Shown one piece after another: positions 22,050 to 35,580 of a stretch of DNA of 64,000 nt (positions are counted from its first letter, which is position 1; each line of letters opens with the position of its first letter). Under the pieces are notes generated by a model, which worked only from the letters and a program-made list of their open reading frames with translations, was not told the DNA's origin and ran no database searches. Source of the stretch: Gerris lacustris (Eukaryota; Arthropoda; Insecta; Hemiptera; Gerridae); assembly GCA_951217055.1 (NCBI GenBank), contig OX578280.1, forward strand, positions 2,418,001-2,482,000. Direction: 5' to 3'. The position numbers and the translations under genes are program-made.

Positions 22050-22707
22050 TTTAACTCATTAAAGGAAAATTTAAAGAAGCATTTATATATATTAGTAACC
22101 TACTGATGAGCAGCTTTTATTTGATACCCCACTTAAAAAAATATTTGAGTTAACCACGAACCTGGGAATTGCGCAAGCACGTATTAAATTTTCATGTTTT
22201 CTATATTTTCCTATATGGGTCAAAAAGTTACACGAGTATTTCAAATTTCAACTGTTCGGGAGATATGAACCAAAGAGAGACGGACAGATACATCACCCTC
22301 GGCATAAGGGTTTCGAGAGGCATCTACGAAACCCTACTAAACAAACTATTTCACTATGGCTATAATAAGGCCAATGCCATTAAAAAAAAAAAAAATCTAA
22401 ATAAGTGCACTCACACAACAAATTATAAAAACAGCACAACCTCCTCCCTATTCTTAAATAAGATATCAATACCATTTTGGATTAATATCTATTTTCATAC
22501 AAATGAAACCTATATCTCTTCTCTAAAATCTAGTTCCAAGGATAATACTCACAAATATATCAAATAATATAGGACTATCACTGAGGTTATCTTATCTCTG
22601 AGGGCTCTTGGGACAAATTTTCCATTTTAGTAAAAATATCATTAAAAATTTAAGCAACAAGTAACAAGAGAAATAAATAAATAATACACAAAATAAAATG
22701 TTAATAG

Positions 22708-22713
22708 TTTATT
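22708..22713 (-). promoter_or_regulatory. Poly(A) signal of DDX56
   Basis: AATAAA on the minus strand, about 50 bases after the stop codon. It is conserved in the duplicate. Confidence 0.6.
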
Positions 22714-22763
22714 CATTTAATAAAAAACAATATTTACAAAGTAAACAGACACATTTAATAAGT

Positions 22764-22832
22764 TTACTTTCTCCTCCTCCTTTTTCTAGATAATTTATTA
22801 TCTAAACTCAGCAGAGGATTAGACTTCTTTGC
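22764..22832 (-). CDS. DDX56: DDX56 exon 11 (terminal)
   Basis: It encodes [13 protein letters not shown]...RKRRRRK and TAA. It begins after a CAG acceptor and joins exon 10 in phase 0. The basic end is characteristic of the protein tail. It is too short to be found as an isolated ORF. Confidence 0.85.
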   Translation of the reverse strand, partial: AKKSNPLLSLDNKLSRKRRRRK

Positions 22833-25800
22833 CTGAAATTTAAAAAAAAAAAAAAAACATTAAATAAATTTAGTGGTAATACTACTTATTGTTAAAATTA
22901 TTAATTATTTCACACATAATATACTATGGCCTATTATTTTTATAAATTTACTCAATCAGCAGTAGCACCAGATAGTTTACTTTTCAATGCTCGTGTTTAA
23001 TTTCCTTAACAAGTTAGGTCATGTAGTATAAAACCCTTTTCAGGATCTAAAATTCAATAAAATTGTTGGTTTTAATAATAACTAATAATTAATTAAAACA
23101 AAATACTTTCTATTTTATTGATAATACAGTAGAGTCTCGCTTAACCGGACCCCGCTAGTCCGGACATCCGTTTAATCCGGACGGGCCAAAAACTATGTAC
23201 AAATTAGAACCAGGGCCTGTTCAGATTTATGAATAATTGGAGTTTCTACTTTTATTGTCTATTAAAAATGTATAAAATTGTTCCTAGTTAGTTTACAGGT
23301 ATATTCCAAAGTTCCAACACGAGGAATACCCGGTATTTTTGTTAAAAATAAACAGATTTAGAATAATTAGGAATAAGTAAGAACATCGATACATCTGTTT
23401 CGGTTCCATAGAAATATAAGGGGCAGAAGATATAAAGGTAGTGTAAATACAATTTTATGTGACTGAGATGGGGAGAGGGTTTTGAAACATATAGCGGCGG
23501 CTCAACGCAGTTCCAAGAAATTTCGCCAAGCCGCCAAGGTCTAATGTCTCAACTTTTTGTGAAACGACTATCGTTCCTCAAATTTCATATCGGAACACAA
23601 AAGTTCTTTTCAGGAAGTTTCTTCTATACCTGCCACCTGCATAATAGATTGTCGTTTTATTTTAATTCATTAGATATTCGGACTGGTAACAGAACAGCTC
23701 TTAACTTAAATAGTGGACCTACGTTGTACAAGCATGTTTTGGAGACCAATAAAAGTAATTTTTACGATAAAAACATTTTACCCTACTAAAACTTATTTTT
23801 CAGACATTTTAAAACTGATTCTGTTTAATCCGGACTTTCGGTAATCCGGACTGGGTCCGGTCCCGTCAAACCCGGATTAGAGAGACTCTACTGTAATTAT
23901 AGAAAATCAAAATAGGAAGAAAAACGTCATTAAATTTTAAGGGGTGGTTAAAAGTTAAAAAACAATTGAATTATCTATGTATTATGATACAAAAACTAAT
24001 ATCTAATAATTTAACTTAAAACATGGGGCTTTGAAAAATTAAAAATAGTATCCCAAACATAAATTACAAATACCCTAAATTCAACAACACAGAGGAAGTG
24101 TATGACCCTGATACGGCTACAAGGCTAAGACTTTAGAGGAAGACCATCAAAACTTTGACACATCTCAGTTTCGCCCATGCTCATTTTTGGGATACAAAAT
24201 TACCCTATATGAGCACTGAAGAATTAAAGAAGCACAGTTCCCAACAAATATAAAACTTAAGATTTTAGGACATGTAAAGGGGGAGCACATAATATTATCA
24301 TGTTAGAATCTAATTGAAATGAGATCCCTGTGTGGAGACAATAGAACAATGTTGTCTCTTTTCAGTAATTCCTTGATTGTTATTAACTTGTACTTGCATA
24401 TAAGCGACACTTAACACATCTATTTAACGTGATAAAAATGTCCTAACAGTGTGAAACATGTCTCACCCCTTGGTATTTTGACATTTACAACCAAATAACT
24501 AAGTACTAAAATAATTCATTGTTAATCACCAGGTAGCTGGGAGGGACGTGTTTTCTGAACCTGTGTTTACTAGAGTTGCCAGACTCAGGTTTATTTTTAG
24601 CAGATTTGTTTGTTTTCTCAGGTGTTTCCTCGTCCTCTTCGTCTAAAGGCTCCGTCGGGATTTCCTCTGTAACGAGATCGGACTCGGGAGGGGCGGGTCT
24701 CTTGTAGCCGGCCGGAAGCAGGTAGTCGGGCACGTCTCCCATGTGTTTCTGCATTTTAATAGAACGAGAGAACTTATCATGTCTGAGGGTCTTCAGTTCA
24801 CGAGGATTCTCTTCAAAATATCCCTGAAAAGTGTTAAATAATAACACGAATAAATATTATGGAAAGGTAATGGAAGGTAAATGGAATTCAATTTTCGAAT
24901 CAAATAAAAGATTATTGATGTTTTTACAGACAAAAATGGTACGGTCAAGAAAGTTTCTTCGTACAAGTTTTTATTTAACTTGCTATGTTTTTTTGTGTGT
25001 ATGTATGTATGAATGTATGTATGTATGTATGTTGGGGTCAAATCTTGCAAATGAATTTTAAAGCAGTTATCCTCAACCGATTGAATTGAAATTTTGCATA
25101 CACGTTTAGTTTGGATGACAATGCATGATTAGCTAAGTGACGTCATTCTAAATTCAATATGAAGGACAGCCCAAGATGGTGGACTAGTTATTTTTAAGCA
25201 CGCCCATGATATGGGTATCAAATGAAAGGGTTTGCTGAGAAGAATACGAATAAAAACTTGTTTTTAAAATGATTTTTTTTATCATCAACTTATTATATTT
25301 GAAGTAAATAAATACAGTCGACTCTCTCTAATGTGACACATATGTGACCGTACCATGTCCACCATAATATATAATCATTAAAACAGAAAATTAAAACAGG
25401 ACACAATTAAAACCAGCATTTACTACACGAGATGCGAGTGTAGATACACAACAACAAAACAGCGATTGACGGTTTACCCTAGTGCCCCTGTGTTTCTCGG
25501 TTTCCCCCTCTTTAACACGTGGCTAGAGGAGAGAGGGGGGGGGGGGGGGGGGGGGGGGGGGTCTCAGTGCTGGACTCAGTGTCAGACTACAGAGACTCGA
25601 CTGTACGTTATAAGAAGGCCTAATGTGTAAGCCCTCCCACAGGCTGTTTTTAATGGATTATTATAAATGACACAATATAAGATACAAGGTAAAAGTTACT
25701 TGTAAAGGTTACATAAATATGTCCTTAACCCTTTCGGCACTGTAGACGGCTATGGACGTAATTAGTAAGTGCCTTCCACAGCCTACAGACGTTTTGAGGT

Positions 25801-28800
25801 TTTCTTATGTATGTTTTCAAATAGAAGCCTTACTAGACGTCGCACAGTCGCATGTGACTCCTAACGCCATCTATCGGAACTAGCATGATGTACAATGGTA
25901 AATAATAGGCTCACTAGGTGTCGCTGGGGTTAATATTTCTCAGTGATAGAATAAAATGAAAGGGGTTGCAACTCTAGCAGGGCGGGTGACTCATATTACT
26001 TGAGCCGGCTCCGCGTAATATTTTTTTAAGGCCAAATGAGGTCAGCGAAGGTCAAAGTCTATTGTACCTTCTTACGTTCATCCTTGGAGCGTTTTCGCTT
26101 TTTATAAAGCTTTTTTTTTCTCCGAAATAATATTTATGTCTCTTAAAAACTTAACTAATTTTTATACAATTTTTTTATACGATTTATGTAAAAAAGAGTA
26201 GTTTAATTATATGTTTTTCTTTTTTTTGTCCCCTATGGTTTAGATATTAAGTTTGTTTCAATAAACTCAACAAAAAAATTTAAATTAAATAAAATTAAAA
26301 AAAGTTTAACTTCGCCGTTGCCGGTCCAAAGCCTGGATACGAAAGAAGGCTAGGACTTATTATTATTATTCTTTTTTTTTTTTTCGTCATGTTTGAAAAA
26401 TTATTGTATAATATGAAATATGTCAAAAATAATAAAGAAATGAAAAAAAAAGTTATTTATATATATATATATATATAATACCAAATTAATTAAAATTAAT
26501 TAAAAATAAAGAAATAATTATAGATGAATGTAAAAAAGTAATAAAACAAGAACTATCCTAATATGATAAAAAATGTAGGAGATATAAAATAAATAGTGTG
26601 AAAGCGTTGAAGAATGGAAAGTTTTGTGTGAGGGTTGAAACGACTCAGACTGGGGAAGGCCGGTCTGAAAATACGGCCCCGTCTGTGGAAGCCTACTTTT
26701 GATTTCTACCTCAGTACTGAAAGGGTTAATAACAAGTATTAACAAAATAAAAGGTCTGCTTAAGATTATAATTTTAGTTCTAAGGCTTGAATATTACAGT
26801 GAACCAAACATGTGACACTAAAACTTTAAGAGAGAGAGAAAAAAATCTTGGTTGTGTAAAAATTCTAGTCAAGTGCAAGAACAAGACTATTTAAATGCGT
26901 CTGAAATTGTGAGAATTTAAAAACTGCTTTTTCTTTTAATTTAATTGCATAAAACTTAATTCATGAAATAAAACTAGCATTTTATTCATTATTCCTTTCT
27001 CTGTATTGTCCCCTTTCATTCATATATATTCTTCCATTTATGATTAAGTCTTCAGGGGTAATAAATATGCAATTTTTCTTTTCGTTAAATGAGGATATTT
27101 TTCATCCTTATTTTTGGGATATTCTCAACCGTTTGTGATAATAAAACCCCAGCTAACTCTTAATTATAAATGGAAAAAAAATATATAGCATTTTATGATT
27201 TATAGATCTTAAAAAGGAGATTAAGATTAATCTCAAGTTTTGACATTCAGTGTTGATTGTAATAGCAGCTTTATTACATCCATTATGAGAATTTAAACTT
27301 GCTTTAGAACGAGGTTTGTTAAGTCAGAACTTGAAACATTTCCTCTAGAAGATTTAGGTTACTCTACGTCAACACTTAATTTCTATATTTGAAAGGTATT
27401 AAATTAAACTGGAACACAAGGGTTTTCTATTATTTAAGTATAATAATTTAAAAAAAACGAGTGGTGTCGCGGGACACCCGGTAGGAACGAAGTCCCTAAG
27501 TATAAAATCACACTGCTAAGTACGTATATGTTGCTAACTACTCATTCCAATAAATATTTTTGACTCAATTAGAAAATTATTATTAGTAAAATTATTACAA
27601 AAATTCCTTGATCCGCTTATGAGCAATATTATTTTATTACTTCAATTTATACTTATATATTTACAGTTTTACTGGTTAATAATTTAACAGTATTATTTAA
27701 CAGACACTGTCAATTTCTGGTGCACTTTCCATTTTAAATAATATACGAATACTTTTCTCAATGATAGAAACAATAATTGAAAAAAAGCGTTGTTTTGTGG
27801 ATAAATAGCGAGTTTGACAGGAAGAAGGAGTAAGAGAGAGAGAGAGTATAGTGAGAGAGAGATAGAAAGATAGAAGAGTTGGGATTGCGTACGAAAGGAT
27901 ACCAAACCAAGTATAGTAGAGGGGTAATCACTCTACATTCTTAATATTCCACCTAGACTAACTACAAACCCCACACTTCGGACATCAACTTTTAAAAATA
28001 TATCACGCCACTGTAAAAAAACTGCTGCTTGTATCAGGTTGCAATTTTACATGCCTGTTTCAACTGTACTATAAACGATGTGTATGAATGAAGTTATATT
28101 AAAATCGTTACGTTAGAACGTAAGATATTGGTAAAAACATTGTTTTCTTTTAAATATTTTTAGGTCCGCTTTAGTAAATTTAGCCATCTTTATCACTTCA
28201 TAGCAGAGTCTGTGTTTGTTTTACTAAAAAAATATTAATAAAAGTTGTTTATCTCATTAAATAGATAAAGTTAGCATTTTTTCCCGTCCTAAAATTCCAA
28301 TTTTAAATTTGAAGCTTACGTAAACGCTTGGGCGAATAACGTTGTCTAACGAACCTGTCCTGGGCATTGGTAAAATGAACCTGTGTACCAAATTTCAACT
28401 AAGTCGGTTAACTTTCACACAAATTATCGTCATCCTTAGATTTCGTGACGCTTTTAGCGTGACGGTGATTTAGTGACGGTTATTTTGGTCGTTTTTTTCG
28501 GATTCACTCCTGGGCTCTAGAACGTACCATAAGTAACTTCGTTACAAAAATCAAAAATTTAGCTTTAATAATCCAGTATTTAGTGAGCAACTATTGTAAT
28601 TTGTTTAAGTGACGGCTGTTTACTAGAGTAGTAGGTTAAGATTAAAGGTAAAGGAACTAACCTTGAGTCTGTTGCTGTTGATAATTTCATGTTTGATTTC
28701 AAGTAGCCTGGCTTCACGGACGGCAACTCTAGTAGCTGCTCTCCACGCATCTCGGGATCTGTACCGAAATCCCTCTATATCTTCTAATTTCATCTCGTAT

Positions 28801-31800
28801 TTCCTACAAAACAATGAAATACATCAATTATTTATAAATTCAATCAAATAAACATGAAGGTGATACATTTCTAATATCTTTAATACTTTTAGTAATTTGT
28901 TTGTAAAAATATATATATAAATATTTTATATTGCGTGCATTATTCATTCAGAAGTTTTGTGTGATATAAACGAGTGTTTTGTATTTTGTTGTTATAGATT
29001 CAGTTTGCTATTCACTTATTGTTATTATTCCAAGCATCTTATAAAATAGGGATGGAGCACTAAGATTACCTCGTGGATAAAAAAAAGTGTCGCCAAGAAC
29101 TTGGAAAAAATCTCCATCAAATTTCGACTGCGCATGCTCAGAACTTTTCAGGTAGGACGAATTTCTTCCCGACTGTTATCCCTTGTTTATTTTGAATAAA
29201 AAATTACAATCTAACATTTATTAAATCAAGCGTTTAAAGCTATTTTCTCAGGTCGCGCCTACTCCCAAATTTGGGTTAAATTTAATTTATTTGATCTTTT
29301 TCTGAACAAGCATGCCAAATTTGTCAAAATCGGAGTAGTTTAGGCTCTAAGCGTCTGCACAGACAAATATTTTGTTTGTAAAAACCACTTTTATGGACTC
29401 AGAGGACCTCAAAATCAAACTTTCGCACCACCACAATACTTTCTGTTTAATATATGAGAATATAAAAATTGGGAAGATTAAGCCTATAATAAAGAATGTA
29501 AAAAAAACATAAATTAATGTAAACACTTACTTAAATATGGATTCATTTTTGTACAAGCCAGCTTGAAGAAATAGATCTACTTTCTCCATTTTGGGTTTCT
29601 CCGCTACGCTGACTAAAGACAAGGCTGTTCCCTGAAATAAATATTAAATTAATTACTATCTATATAGAGAAAATGCACAACTCCTGCAATGATCACCAAG
29701 CATTGGGCAATGTTAGCTCTTAGACAAGCAATCAAACCAGCAATTTGAATTTTAAAATAATAGTATACTAGGCAACCATTTATTAATACTCATACCACAA
29801 ATGTGTACCATTTCTTTATACAATAGAGTCTCCTTATCCAGAGCCCGCTAGTCCGGACATCCGTATAATTCGAACGGACCAAAAACTATGTACAAATGAC
29901 AAATTGGAACCAGGGTTTGTTCAGATTTATGAATACTGAAGGATAATTGGAGTTTCTACTTTTATTGTTTATTAAAAATTTATAAAATTGTTCCTAGTAT
30001 AATTTACAGGTGTATATTTCAACGTTCTAACACGAGGAATACCCGGTATTTTGGTTAAAAAATAAAAAGATTTAGAATAATTAGGAATAAGTAAGAACAT
30101 CGATAAATCTGTTTCGGTTCCATAGAAATGTAAGGGGCGGAAGATATAAAGGAAGTGTATTCCAATAAATACAATTTTATGTGACTGAGATAGGGAGAGG
30201 GTTTTAAGAAACATATAGCGGCGGCTCAACGCAGTTCCAAGAAATTTCACCAAGTCGCCAATGTCTAATGTCTCAACTTTTTCTGAAATTATTATCGCTC
30301 CTCGAATTTCATATCGGAACACAGGAAGTTCTTCTCAGGAAGTCCCTTCTATACCTGCCACCTGCGTAATAGATTGTCATTTGAATTTAATTCATTTGAT
30401 ATTCGAACTGGTGACAGAACAGCTCTTAACTTAAATAGTGGACCTACGTTGTACAAGCATGTTTTGGAGACTATTAAAAGTAATTTTTACGATAAAAACA
30501 TCGATTTTAATCGTTTTACCCTACTAAAACTTGTTTTACAGACATTTTAAAACTGATTCCGTTTGATCCGGACTTTTGGTAATCCGGACTGGGTCTGGTC
30601 CCATCAAACCCGGATTAGTGAGACTCTACTGTACCATAACTAAATTTTATTCAGTCATAAATATTATAGTAAAAGCAGTGTATTGGATTTTATTTAATTG
30701 GAAAATATAAACCTAAAATGACATACAAATCATAAAATATTACCCTCTACAGTAGATGGTTCAACATATTTGCTGTCTAAAAGCCTATTTAACCTTCGAG
30801 CGCTAAAGCCTTATGTACATACAAGAACATTCGTGTGGCGGCATTTACACCGCCCCCATCTCGCATGGAGGCATTTACACCGCCATCAGTTTTTTAATAT
30901 TGTTACAGTCTTCTGCATTGCTATTAAGGGGTAAATTAATCAAAACTTAATTAAAAAATTAAGATATAATAATTAAAAAATAACTGACGACATTTTTTAC
31001 ATTAATTAAAATTTATTTTTATTATTTATATGAATTATAAATTTCAATGATTTCTTATACATTATAATCAAAAATAAAATATTTATACGTTTAAACAATT
31101 AAATATGAAATGTAAAAATAAAAAAAAAAATAATGTAGCGTATAATAATCACCAAAAAATTATCTGACCTTGATTACGTCTTCTTTGACACTGCTTAGGT
31201 AAGGCCATGTACCTCCGGGGTAAAACATAATACCGAAATCTTGTGTCAAAATAACCAACTAAGGAATACTTAAAGGTTTGGTAAACTGAAGATTCACACA
31301 TATGATAAGATAGCAATGATTTCAAAAAGGCCGTGTAAATGCCGCCCACGCGAGCGCTCGAAGGTTAAAGATATTGAAACGCATGAAAACGTGAATTCAT
31401 TTGATTCCTCTTACATATCATATAAGTATCAATACCTCGATTATTTAATTTAACACTTTTTGGATAAAAAAAATAAGGTCACACAATTGAATCATGAGAA
31501 TTAATTCTCATATGAAAGATAACAAAATAATTTGAGTATACATAGTAGAATACTTGACCAAAAAGTTAAAGACTAGCATAACAAAAGACATTTGAAGTAA
31601 ATAGTTTGCTGACTCCTTAAAACCAGTTGTACTAATTTTGATTACAATAAATAATTTTCAGTTCAAAAATGTTAACTATGAAATAATTGATGAAACACAT
31701 ATAAAAGAGAGGAGGGTTCTACTAATAGAAGTAAACATAATAATTATAAGAATGGAAGGAAAGAGGCTACTCACAGGGTTGTTTCCACGAGCGGTTCGCC

Positions 31801-34800
31801 CAGCTCTGTGGATATAAGAGTTAACATCAAGTGGGAAATCAAAGTTGACAACATTCGACACAAACTGGAAATCTATTCCTCTTGATATACCCGACTCCTT
31901 GTCCTTCTTCCTCTTGCCCAACCTTAACACATAACAAGTACATATTTCATTATTTATACTTTAAAAAAAAATATTATATATATAAAATTTGGAGTTAGTT
32001 AGATTGGGTTAATATTTTTTAATTATATATATTTAGAGTTGTTTTACAGAAAACAGGAACAGAAATTATATAGAAATTTTATTTTGGAACTTTTGGCAGT
32101 TTAAACATTTCAGCAGCCCCCCCAAAAAATAAGACAATTAACAGTGGTATATGAAACAATTACATAAATGGCACACAGGGGTCTATGAGACCCTAATTCT
32201 AATGAATACTGAAAGAAAACTAAAACTAATAACATAGGTATTTTGTTATCAGTATTTACACAAAAAGGTTCAAAGGTAAATTAGAAGGGAGTCTAGGTTT
32301 AGTAGACAATGGGGTCTGTGGAACCCCAATAAGTCGTTCTAGGGTTAAAAGAACTGGTCATTGTTGTCTCAACCAACACTTACAGCTGCTAAGCTTGGTT
32401 GAAAGTTCCATCTGTCAGCTGTGCAGAAGAAGATTGAAGTCCTACTCACCTACTAAGCTGCTGCCCATCAAGCTCATCTTAGATGGCAAACCTTACGAAT
32501 GCCAGTTCCCTTAGAAGAGTTTAAGAGACTGCCTCTCAACAGACTACTGACATTTTGTGAGTCTGCTCAGAGTTGTAAGGATCAAAGAAAGAATATTTCA
32601 TCTAACCCGGGGTTGCTCAATGCAAACACTTAAGTTGTCTGTTTCAACGTTTTTTTTACCCCCCCCCCCCCCCCATATTAAAAAAATACGTTGCCACAAA
32701 CATAGCCCCCTAAGTAATAAAAACAATTATTATTATTATAAGAAAGACCTACTTTTGTTTCTTTTCCTCTGGCACTTTAGAGTCTTTAGCTGGTATTGCT
32801 TCTAGAGCCATCTCATCTGAAGCTACTATTATATTGTACACACCATCGTTAAACTGAGCCACCGTATGACACCTCACCGTAGCGGGAAGTTCAGAGTTCA
32901 GAACACACACATTGATGCCAAATTGTTGTAAAAACAGCTTCAATCTGAAACCATAAAACATGCAACTGATTATTATAAATCTTATTAAGATTACATACAT
33001 TTATATATATATATATATATATCCATAAGCTGTTAGCTTTTTCACATATCTGATAATACCAGGCAACCATTGTCAGCCAAAGCTCATGAAATTACAATTT
33101 TATAAATTACCATCATCGTGGCCAGGTAAATTCAAGTAAAAAAAAATAAATTATACGTTAATAATTTTTATTTCACAAAACCAAATCATTTTATATTTAC
33201 CAAACTAACAAGAGACTTAATTTATCAATGATGTATTTATTAGAACTTTGCTAGACCTAGCTGGAGCCATTATCTTTATCGATGCTATTGTACTTAAAAT
33301 GAAATAGATGAGCACAAAAAACCTTGATTATCAACCTAAATTGAATTGTAATAAAATTGCTCTAAAATAATAATATTAATAATAATCATTACAAAAACTT
33401 ACTCAATTGGCTTATTTTTTTAAATAAATTTCAACCGATCTTGAATAAGAATCTAAAACAAACAAGACACAACAAAGTAAGTAATTTGGAAATTCAAAAA
33501 AATGTACATGAAAAGTTAATAACTTTAACTATAATGACAAATAATTATCAGAGAATGAAATTAAATCTAAATAAATCTTTAAAGATGATAAAACATAAAT
33601 AATAGGGATAATCAAGATTTTTGTTGTACTACATCTAATAATACTTTTAAAGATAACAATAATGTAACTATCATGAATGAGAACAATAGTTGAATTTAAA
33701 AAATCTAAGTCAAAATCCTGACCAAGAGGTTTTTTTATCTAATATAGTCAATGTTTTAATTTTTAAATAACATTTTTAAAAGATCCATGAAAGTAACAAT
33801 AATTAATACTACAGAATTTAATTTGGATATTTGTTCTCTAAACCATACATAGGCAGATTTTTTAAGGAACATAGATCTCAGGCAGGGTTGTTCATAATAA
33901 ATCAAAAAATATGTTTGCTTTATATTCATGTCATTATATTTTGTTATTCTACAGCGAGGGAAAATAAAAAATAACGAGAGGGGAGCCAATGAAAGCTCGA
34001 GATTTTGGCGGGTAGTAGGTCAGGCCAACTAGACAAACAAAAATATCACTGGATAACCTTAAGGTTTACCTAGGGGGGGGGGGGGGGGGGGGGTTACCTA
34101 GTTGTTTTATTTTTTTCCATCACTGGCTTGCCAATCTGAGCTGTCAGATTTACAAAATAAAATGGCATGAGTATAGTTAAAGTTAGGTATAAAGACTTGG
34201 AAGATTAATAGCATTTAGATTACGTTCACAATTTTTGTTGTTGTTTATTTCATTTTTTTAGGGTACAACATTGCAATATTTCACGTCAAAAACTTTTAAC
34301 TGAGGAATGTACCTTTTATTTGCATAAAAGCAATCAAAAAATTATTTTCAAAGAAAATATTAAAGGTTAGGTATCTAAATATATTTTAGTCACTTTTCAC
34401 TAAAAAAAAAAGCCGCAATTGGTCAAACAAGGAGCTTCCACCACTCAAGTGTTTCAAAAATTAAATTATTTCTACCTTTGGATAACACTGGAGTGTTTAA
34501 CCAGAAAAATCACTATATTGATCGATATTCATGGATTTATATTTAATTTATTATGTTAATCAAAGCAAGAAACTATTTTTAAACAATAATACCAAATTAA
34601 CATCACAAAGAAAAGTGCAAATGTATCTGTTTAGAACAAATTTTTTTTTTTTGTTTTTTTATTTACACGGTTTTCATTTTCAATGAACATGCAGGGATTT
34701 TGCAGGGATAAAAACTCAATGAGAAAAATGATTAGGTTATAATCTAGTAATCAATATACCTAACTTAAAAAAAAAAAAAACAAAGAACAGTTGATGTTTC

Positions 34801-35545
34801 TTATTTTTACACACAAAAACTGATTTTTTAAAAGAATTTTCTTCCAAGTGGGTTTTTATGTTTAGAGTTTTAATTTTGTAAGTATAGAAAACTAATGTTT
34901 CTTAGTTACATGCCTTTTTAACAATAGACCACAAAAGAACAGTAACCTTAACCGATAACATAACGAATACAGCAACCTTCTTCAGAATCCAAACAAAGTT
35001 GAAAACCTATGTGCTCTAGTCAAGTCCTTATGATTATTTAATTATTTATGGTGTATATTTTTTATCTATCTTTTTATCTAATATATTTCTAATACTTCTA
35101 ATATATTTCTAATAATATTTCTAATAATATAATACATATATAATACATTAAAATAGAAAGAATTTGACTGAGATGAAACAAAGAAGTATTTAATTTCAAG
35201 TAAAAAAAAGTATTTTTTTTTTTTTGAATAAGAACCCTGTAAGCGAAACGTAAATAAGAAGTTTGTTTGGATTCTAGAGCGAACACAGTTGACGTACAGA
35301 GTTGCCAACATTACAAGCCCACTTCTGTCCTCTATTGTAAAGTTTTTTTTGTTTTTATAAGTAGTTTCTAGGATGTTTCATAGGACAATTTTAGAATTTC
35401 ATTGGAAATACAAATAATATGTGAAAGATTCAGGTTTCTAGATAGTTAAGGTGGGCTAAAATGTATATCAAAATTTGTACATCACAAACAAGTCAAGTTA
35501 GGCAAAGGTCCTACATTATCTTGGTCGGCCTACTCCCACAAGACA

Positions 35546-35580
<35 letters not shown>

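Larger units (their letters stand above)
22050..25728. repeat. Proximal copy of the DDX56 3'-end duplication
   Basis: It is collinear with 9951-17018. It carries the DDX56 exons that join the rest of the gene. Insertions private to this copy are a Tigger-like element (23127-23893), a block at about 24960-25296 and a piggyBac-like element starting at 25729. Confidence 0.9.

Noticed and set aside
29972..30322. 116-codon frame inside the Tigger-like element as a transposase
   Set aside because: No DDE or HTH motif is visible, and the frame is not kept open in the other two copies.
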